Source: Bradyrhizobium sp. (GTDB taxonomy: Bacteria > Pseudomonadota > Alphaproteobacteria > Rhizobiales > Xanthobacteraceae). From it: DNA of 64,000 bases. Where the stretch lies: assembly GCA_028290305.1 (NCBI GenBank), contig JAQGKC010000467.1, positions 1 through 64,000 of the forward strand, read 5' to 3'. Shown here one piece after another: positions 46,977 to 55,228 of this stretch (positions within the stretch are counted from its first letter, which is position 1; each line of letters starts with the position of its first letter). A model generated the notes under the pieces. It was not told the origin of the DNA. It was given only the letters and a program-made list of their open reading frames with translations, and did not search any database. Made by a program: the position numbers and the translations under genes.

Positions 46977-47675
46977 ATGACACTGACGTTGACGTTCCGC
47001 TGCCCGGCGGAATTGGAAGGACTGTTGCCACCGCCCGTGCCGGCAGCACGTGGTATACCTGATTGGTTGAGGGCGATGCCGCCGCAGGCGTTCAACGCGG
47101 TCAATTCCCGGGTAGGCGACACGGTAAAGCGTTGTCCGCCATTTATCGACGCCATGACCTCCGGTTTTTTGATACCGCTGATCTGCGACCTGAAGGTCGA
47201 GAACGGCGAATTCACCTGGGATAACGATCTGCCGCCGGGCGGAGAAGTCGGCTTCGTGCGTTCGCCGCTCGGATTCCACGACGCCAGCCAGGTCAGCGGT
47301 ACGCCGCTATTCGACGCCGACCGGTTTCTGATCAAATTCCATAATCTCTGGACGATCGAAGCGCCGGAGGGCTACGCGCTGCTGTTCACGCATCCGGTCA
47401 ACCGTTTCGACCTGCCGTTCACCACGCTGACCGGCCTGGTCGATTGCGACCGCTACCATGACAACTGGATTCATTTTCCGGCACACTGGCACGACGCGAA
47501 TTTCAGCGGCGTGCTGCCGAAGGGCACGCCGGTCGCGCAATGCATGCCGGTGAAGCGGGACAACTGGGAGGCACGCACCGCGACATTCACCAAAGAAGAG
47601 ACACAGCGGACGCACGATCTCACAACTGCGATCTACCGCGAGACCGGCATCTACCGGCGGCAGTTCCGGGCGTAA
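46977..47675 (+). CDS. Conserved hypothetical protein (DUF6065-like), 232 residues
   Basis: The sequence starts MTLTLTFRCPAELEGLLPPP and contains RGIPDWLRAMP, then VKRCPPFIDAMTSGFLIPLI, WTIEAPEGYALLFTHPVNRF and DNWIHFPAHWHD. I believe these mark the DUF6065 family, also seen in phages. The histidine/aspartate-rich HFPAHWHDANF could be a metal site, but no activity is known. Confidence 0.7.
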   Translation: MTLTLTFRCPAELEGLLPPPVPAARGIPDWLRAMPPQAFNAVNSRVGDTVKRCPPFIDAMTSGFLIPLICDLKVENGEFTWDNDLPPGGEVGFVRSPLGFHDASQVSGTPLFDADRFLIKFHNLWTIEAPEGYALLFTHPVNRFDLPFTTLTGLVDCDRYHDNWIHFPAHWHDANFSGVLPKGTPVAQCMPVKRDNWEARTATFTKEETQRTHDLTTAIYRETGIYRRQFRA

Positions 47676-47681
47676 AAGACG

Positions 47682-48551
47682 TCAGGTCTTGTCAATGCGC
47701 AGGAATTTCGCGGCGGCGCTCGGCCGCAGGAAGAAACGGCCGTGCGACGCGGAGGCCAGCGACGCGATCGCCTGACCGGCCGTCTGCGGAGCGCCACGCA
47801 CTGCCGCACGCAGGTTCGCTTCTCCCGCGTCGCGCTCACCCATTTCCAGCAGACACAGGCCGAGGCTATTCCGTATCACGGTGTCGTCTGGCCGCAGTCC
47901 GAGTGCTTGCCGATAGTTATCGGCAGCTCCGGCATATTCGCCGTCGAGGGCCATGACCTTGGCCAGTGCAGCAAAAACATCGTGCCGTTCCGGCGCCACC
48001 GCGAGCACTTGCAAAAACAGAGCGCGAGCCTTGGTGCGGTTGTTGCGTTTGATATGCATAAACCCGAGCTCCATTCGCAGATCGACGGCGTCGGGCGCGA
48101 GCGCAATTCCGTTTTCGAGCACCGCGATGGCCTCGTCGAGGCGACCGGTTTTGGCGAGCTGGCCGGCATGCTGGAGAAACGCCGGCGGAAACGGTGGCCG
48201 CCGCGCCGTGGTCTGGCGCAATTGGTCAAGTGCCTCGTCGCTTTGTCCGGCGGCGGCCAATGCTTCTGCAAGCAGGGTTTCGACCGCCGGATCATCACTG
48301 CGACGCGCCGCCCTTTCCAAAGGGACGATCGCCTCGTCGGAGCGGTTTTGCATCAGCAGCGCGCGGCCGAGAACTTGCGCGGCAAGGGCATTGCCTCGGT
48401 TCGACTTCAACACCTGCGAGGCGAGGCGCTCGGCCTCATTGGGGTGTTGCGTCCGTAACGCTAAAATCGCCCGATCGAGAACGAAATTGCTGGAATTCGG
48501 CCGTTCAGGGTTGGAAGGACGTGGTGGGCGCTTCGACATCGGCTTCGACAA
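47682..48551 (-). CDS. Tetratricopeptide-repeat protein, 289 residues
   Basis: At least six TPR units span residues ~25-250, for example AERLASQVLKSNRGNALAAQ, SDEAIVPLERAARRSDDPAV and LDEAIAVLENGIALAPDAVD. The arginine/proline-rich N-terminus (MSKPMSKRPPRPSNPERPNS) shows no signal peptide. TPR proteins mediate protein contacts; partner unknown. It converges with the DUF6065-like gene six bases away. Confidence 0.85.
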   Translation of the reverse strand: MSKPMSKRPPRPSNPERPNSSNFVLDRAILALRTQHPNEAERLASQVLKSNRGNALAAQVLGRALLMQNRSDEAIVPLERAARRSDDPAVETLLAEALAAAGQSDEALDQLRQTTARRPPFPPAFLQHAGQLAKTGRLDEAIAVLENGIALAPDAVDLRMELGFMHIKRNNRTKARALFLQVLAVAPERHDVFAALAKVMALDGEYAGAADNYRQALGLRPDDTVIRNSLGLCLLEMGERDAGEANLRAAVRGAPQTAGQAIASLASASHGRFFLRPSAAAKFLRIDKT

Positions 48552-48770
48552 AAAACATCACGCCAGTTGGATGGTTCACACGCACGATGCTGGCGCTAAC
48601 AATGCGGTCCAAGCATCAATCTCGATTTTTGTATTGGCGTAAACCGTCTTACGGTCGCTTGTGCTATGCTGTCGGGTCGCTTGACATTCACGCGTTATGC
48701 GCCGGATCTCGGAAGCGCCTGTACGTCGAGAAAATATCGTACGGCGGCAAGGCCGGCAGATCCACCGGTA

Positions 48771-49232
48771 TCAGTTGCGTATGCGTGTAATTGCTCCGGC
48801 AATGATCTGCATCATCACGCCAACTACCCATCCCAGCATGATCATGATCGTCCAAAAGATGTGCGGATCTCCACGAAACACGATCACATTGACCGATACA
48901 AAAGCCGCCAGCGCGGCGAGAAACGTACCTACGGCACTGAGAAATTCCGCAGAATCAACCTTTCCACCGGAGCCGCCTTTTGAAGGCTCACTGTTTGATC
49001 CGTGAAAAGGCAGAGCGGGCGTATCAATTCCCAGGTAAAACCCGATTGCGCCACCAATCATCATGATGACGATAAAACCCTGAGAAGCGAGCGCTGCGAT
49101 GCTGGACCCCACATGGGCGGCAACAAACAACCCGCTCGCGGCTCCAGCCATCGCGAGCCCAATGCGTTCCAGCAAATGGGCAAATTTTCTTACGCGGGAT
49201 CGCATCGTCGTAACCCCGGAGCGCGAAGACAT
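48771..49232 (-). CDS. Small membrane protein with four predicted helices, 153 residues
   Basis: Two hydrophobic stretches (AHVGSSIAALASQGFIVIMM, then IGGAIGFYLGI) and two near the C-terminus (LSAVGTFLAALAAFVSVNVI; IMIMLGWVVGVMMQIIAGAI) flank a glycine/serine-rich loop (GSNSEPSKGGSGGK). The start is probably ATG 49232; ATG 49205 is an alternative. Divergent from lpxA. Function unknown. Confidence 0.65.
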   Translation of the reverse strand: MSSRSGVTTMRSRVRKFAHLLERIGLAMAGAASGLFVAAHVGSSIAALASQGFIVIMMIGGAIGFYLGIDTPALPFHGSNSEPSKGGSGGKVDSAEFLSAVGTFLAALAAFVSVNVIVFRGDPHIFWTIMIMLGWVVGVMMQIIAGAITRIRN

Positions 49233-49388
49233 TAGGCTAGGACATTTTCCTGTTGTGTGGAAGGCATTACCGACGCGCGAGACTACCCGTGCGACCAAAC
49301 AACGCTTCACGTTCGCGATGGAACTTTGTGACGGATCTTCAGAAAGCATGTACCACATCTTGCAACGGAAAACGGTTCGGACCTTTCG

Positions 49389-50192
49389 ATGAGCACGATC
49401 AATTCCACCGCGCGGACTGAAGACGGCGCTGTGATCGGCAAGGGCACGTCGATCGGTCCTTACTGCATCATCGGCCCCCACGTCGTTATCGGCGCGGACT
49501 GCAAGCTGATCGCGAATGTGCACATCACTGCGCAGACCACCATCGGCGCAGGCTCCACGATCTACCCATTCGTTTCGCTCGGTACGCCGCCGCAATCCCT
49601 GAACTATCGGGGCGAACTCACCAGGCTTCAGATCGGCCAGGGCTGCACCATCAGGGAGCAGGTGACCATGAACGCCGGGACCGTCGCCGGCGGCGGCATT
49701 ACCCGCGTCGGGGATCGCGGTTATTTCATGAACTGCAGCCATGTCGGCCACGACTGTCAGGTCGGCAACGACGTGATCTTCGCGACCTCGGCCACGCTGG
49801 GCGGCCATTGCGAGATCGGCGATTTTGTTTTTATGGGGGGCCTCTCGGCCGCCCATCAATTTGTCAGGATCGGGCCGCAGACAATGGTAGGGGCTGCAAG
49901 CTGCGTGCGCGACGACGTGATTCCGTTTGGTCTTGCGAGTGGCCAGCACGCTGATCTCGCGGGCCTCAACATCATCGGCATGAAACGCCGCAAGTTCACC
50001 CGCGAGCGCCTCGCGGCGGTAGCATCATTTTATCAAAAGCTGTTTCACGGTCCTGGCGTATTTGCCCAGCGTTTGAACGAGGTAAGGCATCTGTCGCACG
50101 CGGATTCCGCAATTGCGGAAATCCTGACCTTCATCGATGCCGAAAGACATCGATCGCTGTGTTTGCCGGCGATAAACGGGGGCAAGTCTTGA
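49389..50192 (+). CDS. lpxA: LpxA-like acyl-ACP--UDP-N-acetylglucosamine O-acyltransferase, solitary
   Basis: This 267-residue left-handed beta-helix protein is rich in hexapeptide repeats (GKGTSIGPYCIIGPHVVIGA). The active-site region NCSHVGHDCQVGNDVIFATS contains the conserved histidines, and SAAHQFVRIGPQTMVGAAS and GLNIIGMKRRKFTRERLAAV are LpxA-specific. LpxA transfers a 3-hydroxyacyl chain to UDP-GlcNAc, the first lipid A step. Lipid A genes normally cluster (lpxD-fabZ-lpxA-lpxB); none is next to this one, so it may be a second copy. Confidence 0.88.
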   Translation: MSTINSTARTEDGAVIGKGTSIGPYCIIGPHVVIGADCKLIANVHITAQTTIGAGSTIYPFVSLGTPPQSLNYRGELTRLQIGQGCTIREQVTMNAGTVAGGGITRVGDRGYFMNCSHVGHDCQVGNDVIFATSATLGGHCEIGDFVFMGGLSAAHQFVRIGPQTMVGAASCVRDDVIPFGLASGQHADLAGLNIIGMKRRKFTRERLAAVASFYQKLFHGPGVFAQRLNEVRHLSHADSAIAEILTFIDAERHRSLCLPAINGGKS

Positions 50193-50268
50193 TACCGTGC
50201 TCTATTGCCTCCGGCTCAGGAACGCCGCGCCCAAACGTTGCTCCGGACCGGACGCCGGTGGCGCATAC

Positions 50269-50733
50269 TCACAGCATAGCAAAAGCACTGGCGACCATCG
50301 CTACCGGCTTGTTGTCGGTGGCGCTCGAGAGAGTGACGCGGCCAAAGCTCATGGTGCGCCCAAGCCGGACCACCCGTGCATCGGCCAGCACGTCCGACGA
50401 GGTGACGGCCCGCATGAAATGAGTGGTCTGATCGACGGTTGTCATCGGCCGGTATCCGCGGTTGGCGCTAAGAATGGCGATCACCATTGCGGTATCGGCG
50501 AGCGCCATCAGCGCCTGACCGCAGACGATGCCGCCATGCCGGCACAGCCGTTCGGAGAAGGCCATGCGCAGCGTCGCACCCGGCTGCCAGTCGGGCGCTG
50601 CGCCCGGAGGCGGGGCGCATTCGATGCTGATGATCGACAGCCCGAGGTCCAGCACCCAGGGCGCGAACACATCGCCAAGAACGCGCCTGGCTTCCTCGAT
50701 ATCGAATTCCGCGGCTTGTTGTTCGGTTTGCAT
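50269..50733 (-). CDS. PaaI-type hotdog thioesterase
   Basis: This 154-residue protein has the hotdog segments MAFSERLCRHGGIVCGQALM, then LADTAMVIAILSANRGYRPM and TVDQTTHFMRAVTSSDVLAD. The HGG-x-x-x-G...D arrangement fits PaaI/thioesterase 4HBT families acting on acyl-CoA. Start at ATG 50733. Convergent with lpxA. The substrate is not predictable. Confidence 0.82.
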   Translation of the reverse strand: MQTEQQAAEFDIEEARRVLGDVFAPWVLDLGLSIISIECAPPPGAAPDWQPGATLRMAFSERLCRHGGIVCGQALMALADTAMVIAILSANRGYRPMTTVDQTTHFMRAVTSSDVLADARVVRLGRTMSFGRVTLSSATDNKPVAMVASAFAML

Positions 50734-50870
50734 GAACGGTGGTTCCTCGCCCCACATTTGACGTTGTCGGGCATTCTAGAGTGCATTCCGCCGGAAGGGA
50801 CACTCGTTCTGCGCGGCTTGAAAATGCCCGACTTGGGGCCGTATATTCGGGGTGTGGGGAGTGGCGTATC

Positions 50871-51002
50871 ATGTTCAGGCGATTGGCTCTGGTTTTCAGC
50901 GTGATCGCCATGGGTGTCGCGCTTAACGGTTGCACCAAGTGTGGTCCAATCTGGGACGATTGGCTGCACGGGCCGAAATCCTGCAAATCGGACGGTTTTT
51001 AG
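50871..51002 (+). CDS. Tiny lipoprotein, 43 residues
   Basis: MFRRLALVFSVIAMGVALNG is followed by CTKCGPIWDDWLHGPKSCKS. The signal ends in a lipobox-like ALNGC, and the mature chain keeps only about 25 residues with three cysteines. GGGGAG lies upstream. Its neighbour 72 bases downstream is another small exported protein. Function unknown. Confidence 0.65.
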   Translation: MFRRLALVFSVIAMGVALNGCTKCGPIWDDWLHGPKSCKSDGF

Positions 51003-51073
51003 CGCTCCGGCGGCCACGCTTGGCGTCACGCTCTGTGCGGTGGTACATTGCCGGAAAATCCAGGGAGTCTTCC

Positions 51074-51346
51074 ATGAAAGTTTTCCGCGCAGCGGCTGTG
51101 ATCGCGTTGCTGACCGGACCGGCTTATGCCCAAATGCCTAACATTAATTTGATCCCGGAGCTGGAGTCCAAGACTCCGGAGCAGAGGGAGGCCGAGGAGG
51201 CTAGGGACAAGGCCTACCGGGAATCGCTGAGGAAAATACCGGACGCCAAGGTCTCTTCCGATCCGTGGGGCGCGGTGCGCACGGACCCGCCCAAGCCTGC
51301 CGCTTCCACGAAGCCGCGGACCAAAACCGGCAGCACCGCGAATTAG
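51074..51346 (+). CDS. Small secreted DPWG-motif protein, 90 residues (paralogue 2)
   Basis: The signal peptide MKVFRAAAVIALLTGPAYAQ precedes a mature chain with YRESLRKIPDAKVSSDPWGA, matching the motif of the 37949-38179 protein. The rest is low-complexity, lysine/proline-rich. GGGAG precedes the ATG at 51074. The function is unknown; the pair define a small exported family in this genome. Confidence 0.76.
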   Translation: MKVFRAAAVIALLTGPAYAQMPNINLIPELESKTPEQREAEEARDKAYRESLRKIPDAKVSSDPWGAVRTDPPKPAASTKPRTKTGSTAN

Positions 51347-51402
51347 AATACCTGAATCGGCAACGACATCGAAGCCGCGCGCGCCTGGCCTTCCGCGGGC
51401 GG

Positions 51403-52212
51403 TCAGGCCAGCACGGCGGACTGATCCAGCAATGTTTCGTAACACTCGCAGGACATCCGCATCAAAGCGGGGCGGTCGAGGATTTTGATCACGCCGCGCG
51501 AATAAGTGATGATGCCGGCATTTTGCACTTTGCTTGCGACTTCCGTCACCGACGTGCGCCTTACGCCCAACATCTCAGCGAGAAATTCCTGGGTTAAGTT
51601 GATGGTGTCGCTTGCGGCACGATCCGCGCTTTGCAAAAGCCAGCGGCAAAACCGCGCTTCGATCGAATGCAACGCGTTGCAGGCGGCGGTCACGCGGGCC
51701 TGCGACAGCAGCACCTCATTGTAGCGGATACAGAGATTGCGAATGGGATCGCTGGCGGCGGCGGCCGTCCTGAAATGGGTCGCGGCAATTTTACTGCAGG
51801 CCAACGGCATCTGCACGACGACGCGAACCAGCGATTTGTAGAGGCCGAGGCCGGCCATCGCACCGACGACGCCTTCGCGGCCAACGGTGGCGGTCTCGAT
51901 CGCCTTGCCGTCGCGCAGCACGGCGAGCAACGACAGCATACCGTAGTTGGGAAAGTAAACCTGGTCGACCTCGTCGCCGGCTTCGTATAGCACGACGCCC
52001 TGCTGCAGGGAGGCCGTCGACAGATTTGGAAGCAGCCGATCGAAGTGATCGCGGGGCAGCGAGGCGAGCAATTTATTGTCCAAGGGAAGACCGGGTTTTG
52101 AAATGGGTACTTGCACTGCGATATCCCGCCCGGTCGGACGGGCCGATTTGCCGCAGGGGGTGGAAGAACGCTCCGAGAGGGCGATCCGCGGAAAGCTTAT
52201 GTATAGGGACAA
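51403..52212 (-). CDS. Crp/Fnr family transcriptional regulator (1)
   Basis: This protein is up to 269 residues. The cyclic-nucleotide-binding-like barrel is at ~45-170 (VVLYEAGDEVDQVYFPNYGM). A winged helix follows, with LTQEFLAEMLGVRRTSVTEV as recognition helix. The arginines and glycines needed for cAMP binding are not obvious and no Fnr-type cysteines line the N-terminus, so it probably senses another signal. A start near 52100 (MVLPLDNK-like region) is also possible. A relative lies 161 bases upstream on the same strand. Confidence 0.88.
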   Translation of the reverse strand: MSLYISFPRIALSERSSTPCGKSARPTGRDIAVQVPISKPGLPLDNKLLASLPRDHFDRLLPNLSTASLQQGVVLYEAGDEVDQVYFPNYGMLSLLAVLRDGKAIETATVGREGVVGAMAGLGLYKSLVRVVVQMPLACSKIAATHFRTAAAASDPIRNLCIRYNEVLLSQARVTAACNALHSIEARFCRWLLQSADRAASDTINLTQEFLAEMLGVRRTSVTEVASKVQNAGIITYSRGVIKILDRPALMRMSCECYETLLDQSAVLA

Positions 52213-52373
52213 CCAGGGGGCGCTGTCGGTCCGGTATCCGTCATAGTGCTAATTCGGCCTGGGGAGAACCCAAGGCGCTGGCGGAAAAGCACTTTCGGGA
52301 AGCGAAAATTAAATGTTGGAAAACGGAGGCAACCCTCGGACGCAACCCTCGGTCGAAGTAATTTTCCTGGGGC

Positions 52374-53132
52374 TTATCCGACTTCACTAATCAATCGATG
52401 TTTTTTGTCGAGCCTGGGCGCGGTCGCAGGATCGCCGAGCAGCCGATCGAATTCCAGCCGCGATATCTCGTAGCATTCGCAGGTTCGTTGCTGCAGCGCC
52501 TCCTGATCGAGGATCGTAACGTGGCCCCGCCGATAGCGGATGAGTCCCGCTTTTTGCAGGACGCCCATCACATCGGTGACCGTCGTTCGCCGGACCCCGA
52601 GCATCATTCCGAGAAATTCATGGGTGAGCAAGAATTCACCTGACGGCATCCGGTCACGCGTCATCAACAGCCAGCGGCAGCAGCGCTGCTCCACCTTGTG
52701 AAGGTGAGCGCAGGCTGCCGACTGCGCTACCTGGTTGAAGAAAGCATGAGCATAGCGGAGCATGATCTGGTTCAGCGTCGGGCTCCGCTCGAGTTCGCTG
52801 CGAAAAAAGCGGGTGTCGATTTTGAGCGCTGACCCCGGAACCTGGACGTAAACCGATGACGGCGCATCGCGGTCGCCGAGGCAGATCGGCAATCCCACGA
52901 ACCCTTCGCTGCCGATGGTGCCGACCTCCGCGCTCGAGCCGTCGGCCGTCGTGATCACGAGCGAAGCGACCCCGTTGATGGGGAAATACACATGATCGAT
53001 GGGACGCGACGCCTCATAGAGGCTTTTCTTGTAATCGAATACGACATACGACAAATGCGGCCGCAACCGCTCGTAATCGTCATCGGATAACAGCGAAAGC
53101 AGCCGGTTTGTCCGTCGATCGCGATCGGGCAT
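52374..53132 (-). CDS. Crp/Fnr family transcriptional regulator (2)
   Basis: This 252-residue protein has the effector barrel (YEASRPIDHVYFPINGVASL) and a C-terminal winged helix with LTHEFLGMMLGVRRTTVTDV as recognition helix. It shares the same layout and the near-identical recognition helix EFL-x-x-MLGVRRT-x-VT with the neighbouring regulator, so the two may read similar DNA sites. It starts at ATG 53132. Confidence 0.9.
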   Translation of the reverse strand: MPDRDRRTNRLLSLLSDDDYERLRPHLSYVVFDYKKSLYEASRPIDHVYFPINGVASLVITTADGSSAEVGTIGSEGFVGLPICLGDRDAPSSVYVQVPGSALKIDTRFFRSELERSPTLNQIMLRYAHAFFNQVAQSAACAHLHKVEQRCCRWLLMTRDRMPSGEFLLTHEFLGMMLGVRRTTVTDVMGVLQKAGLIRYRRGHVTILDQEALQQRTCECYEISRLEFDRLLGDPATAPRLDKKHRLISEVG

Positions 53133-53188
53133 GGCCTATCGTCTCCTGTGGTTGATCGCTGCATCGAATGGCGATGGCCACGAGCCCG

Positions 53189-53377
53189 TCAGTTGTCGCC
53201 TTTGTCATCCGGGCCACCCCGCCGGATCGAGGTGTCGTCATTGTCCTGAGCGCTGGCCCGCACGCTGTATTCACCAGCGAGCTTGAGAAGACTATCGCGC
53301 AAGGCGGGGTCGGTGGAATCGCGGGCGAGACGGCGGCAACGCTCGGCTTGTTCGCGAAGGTAGAAAGACTGCACCAT
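53189..53377 (-). CDS. Small helical protein, 62 residues
   Basis: MVQSFYLREQAERCRRLARD, then STDPALRDSLLKLAGEYSVR. The FY-x-x-EQAERCRRLA opening is typical of a short protein family abundant in Rhizobiales; function unknown. The frame is also open for 28 residues upstream (to 53461), but ATG 53377 fits the family start. Confidence 0.7.
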   Translation of the reverse strand: MVQSFYLREQAERCRRLARDSTDPALRDSLLKLAGEYSVRASAQDNDDTSIRRGGPDDKGDN

Positions 53378-53474
53378 CGAACTCGCTTGCAACGAGGCGG
53401 GAGTCCCTTTGGGGGCTCTCAGTCGCCGGCGCCTGAGGTTCACTGCCGGCAATGTCTGCACGGTATCAGCATTA

Positions 53475-53494
53475 TGTCCGGTAAGCGACTTAAT
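53475..53494. promoter_or_regulatory. Shared promoter-like sequence TGTCCGGTAAGCGACTTAAT
   Basis: A nearly identical sequence occurs at 57394-57413 (TGTCCGGAAGTCGACTTAAT). Both lie in intergenic DNA ahead of small genes. This one is about 90 bases before the gene at 53581. Recurrence suggests a regulatory element; the factor is unknown. Confidence 0.35.
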
Positions 53495-53580
53495 TTCCGT
53501 CCGGGACTGAGTGGCGGATGACTCGGATTGGTTCCGACAAGCGCTATATTAAGCCGGTCGTTATGTGTTGGAGTTGCGAC

Positions 53581-53811
53581 ATGGTCTCTCGCCCGCGTGA
53601 TCTCGCAGACCGGATGGCCGGCCGACGGAAGCTGGACGACGGCTATCTGCGCGAGACCTTTACGTTGCCGCGTGACAAGGCGCGGACACAGGCGCGCGAT
53701 TTCCTCACCCGCTATCCAAAGGCAGCCTATATGAGCGGGGTCGAAAGCTGGCGCGAACTGCCGGGCGGAGACATCGAGTTTACGATGCGGCGGCTGCGCA
53801 GCGCCGACTAG
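53581..53811 (+). CDS. Small hypothetical protein, 76 residues
   Basis: MVSRPRDLADRMAGRRKLDD continues GYLRETFTLPRDKARTQARD and FLTRYPKAAYMSGVESWREL. GGAG lies 7 bases before ATG 53581, which I prefer to the frame's earlier start at 53518. It is charged and cytosolic. No family assigned. Confidence 0.65.
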   Translation: MVSRPRDLADRMAGRRKLDDGYLRETFTLPRDKARTQARDFLTRYPKAAYMSGVESWRELPGGDIEFTMRRLRSAD

Positions 53812-53896
53812 CGGTTCCGGCATGGAACCGATTTGCCTCGGCGCAGCTTGCAACCTCATAGGATTGTTAGCTTTTTTGATGACTACATTTTCTCGA

Positions 53897-54079
53897 TTAC
53901 GCCTGCTCCGAGACCACGTGATCGCAAACGTAGCAGCGAAAGATCCTGGTGGCGGCGTGGATCGACAGCGAAGGGAATTCGCCCAGCTGCTTCATCACAG
54001 CGTTGCACTTCTCGCAAAGGCGCGAGGGATTATTTTCGTCCGCAGGATTTGGCGGAACATCCGCGTCGTCAGACGCCAT
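53897..54079 (-). CDS. Small zinc-ribbon-like protein, 60 residues
   Basis: Two CxxC pairs (SRLCEKCNAVMKQLGEFP and IFRCYVCDHVVSEQA) form a probable zinc ribbon. The acidic N-terminus (MASDDADVPPNPADENN) has no signal. Likely cytosolic; small proteins of this pattern are common in Bradyrhizobium and have no known role. Confidence 0.72.
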   Translation of the reverse strand: MASDDADVPPNPADENNPSRLCEKCNAVMKQLGEFPSLSIHAATRIFRCYVCDHVVSEQA

Positions 54080-54167
54080 GGCGGCCTGCCTTTTCGAATA
54101 AGTGGCTATCAGATTGCCACGCCGGATAGTCGGTAGAAATGGTCTGTTTCGCTCAACGGCGAGCGGT

Positions 54168-54401
54168 CTAATCCAGCGTTTCCGCGATAAGGCGGATGCG
54201 AAAAACCGGCTTCCTGGCTTCGTCCAGAAGCTCCATTTGCCATTCGGAGTTTTCCTTCAGCTTGCGCGAAATGCTGCCGGCCAGATCGCCGCAAACGCTG
54301 GTCAATTCTTTCCATGCGGCATCATGGTCAGGAAGTTCGGTGCCGTGGTCGGAGGCGCCGGAATAACTGCCGTTTCGGATGCAGAAGAAATAGAGCGGCA
54401 T
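54168..54401 (-). CDS. DUF6894-like small protein, 77 residues (tandem copy 1)
   Basis: MPLYFFCIRNGSYSGASDHG, then ELPDHDAAWKELTSVCGDLA and SEWQMELLDEARKPVFRIRL. The MPLYFF opening, the charged central helix and the terminal beta hairpin fit the DUF6894 type. A near copy lies 147 bases upstream (54549-54782): 64 of 77 residues are identical. Function unknown. Confidence 0.78.
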   Translation of the reverse strand: MPLYFFCIRNGSYSGASDHGTELPDHDAAWKELTSVCGDLAGSISRKLKENSEWQMELLDEARKPVFRIRLIAETLD

Positions 54402-54548
54402 GACATGAACCGATGCGAGAAGATCGCCCCAGGTCTGTGAGCCCCCCGAAGCCTCCCAATGGATGCCCAAACCCGGAATAGATCAATTCCGGGGATTTAC
54501 GGGATTAAGCACGGTCCCGCCGGTTCGGCGCGATCAGTCAACCCGGCC

Positions 54549-54782
54549 TTACCCCAGTGTTTCCCCGATAAGCCGGATTCGGAATACGGGCCTTTTGGAT
54601 TCATCCAAAAGCTCCATCTGCCATTCGGCATTTTGTTTCAGCTTGCGAGAAATGCTGCCGGCCAAATCGCCGCAAACGCTGGTCAACTCGTTCCAGGCGG
54701 CCTCACGGTCGGGTAGTTCGGTGCCGTGATCGGCGGCACCTGAATATCGGCCATTTCGGATACGGAAAAAATAAAGCGGCAT
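54549..54782 (-). CDS. DUF6894-like small protein, 77 residues (tandem copy 2)
   Basis: MPLYFFRIRNGRYSGAADHG, then ELPDREAAWNELTSVCGDLA and AEWQMELLDESKRPVFRIRL. It differs from its tandem neighbour at 13 of 77 positions, mostly conservative, which implies both copies are under selection. Both are on the minus strand. Confidence 0.78.
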   Translation of the reverse strand: MPLYFFRIRNGRYSGAADHGTELPDREAAWNELTSVCGDLAGSISRKLKQNAEWQMELLDESKRPVFRIRLIGETLG

Positions 54783-54902
54783 GGCGAAAAACCATTGCTG
54801 AGGCCGCTAGGCCTGTCGGAAAAACGACAACCTGTAACCCGTCAGCTCACTCTTTAAATCGATTCGAGTCTACTCCCTAGATTAGGGGCCCGCCAAAATT
54901 AA

Positions 54903-54942
54903 ATGGCCGGCCACTTTTTAAAAATTAAAAGTGGCCGGCCAT
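54903..54942. repeat. Long perfect hairpin: 16-bp arms, 8-base loop
   Basis: ATGGCCGGCCACTTTT (54903-54918) pairs with AAAAGTGGCCGGCCAT (54927-54942). The arms end in A/T tracts, so the structure could terminate transcription in both directions. The GGCCACT core resembles the dispersed repeats at 58-62 kb. Confidence 0.75.
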
Positions 54943-54987
54943 ATAGAAATTAAAAGGAACCGCCGATTGGGGCGGCCTCTCTTATTG

Positions 54988-55149
54988 TCAAATGCGCGCT
55001 CTTTTTCGACGGGTCGTCCGCCGCGACCTTCGGGCCGATAGCTGTGCTTTCCTGAAACGGTCGCGTAGTCTGTTCAACTCGGTTAACTGAGCAAGGAGAT
55101 TGGCCGTCGTGTCGGTAACGGCTGCAAGCCGTTGCTGAAGAAAACTCAT
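54988..55149 (-). CDS. Small basic protein, 53 residues
   Basis: MSFLQQRLAAVTDTTANLLA, then QLTELNRLRDRFRKAQLSAR and a strongly basic end RRTTRRKRARI. A helical N-terminus with leucine heptads and an arginine-rich tail suggests nucleic-acid binding; this is inference. Too short for routine gene calls but coding-like throughout. Confidence 0.55.
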   Translation of the reverse strand: MSFLQQRLAAVTDTTANLLAQLTELNRLRDRFRKAQLSARRSRRTTRRKRARI

Positions 55150-55228
55150 TCAAAAGCCCCAATTGACAAAAATGGACGATATAACTGCAGGACATTAAAT
55201 TGCCCCAGATGTTTGTAACTTTGGCGAA

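Noticed and set aside
53897..54079. Possible IS remnant from the CxxC pairs
   Set aside because: The protein is a complete 60-residue zinc ribbon with its own start and stop; no inverted repeats or target duplication flank it.
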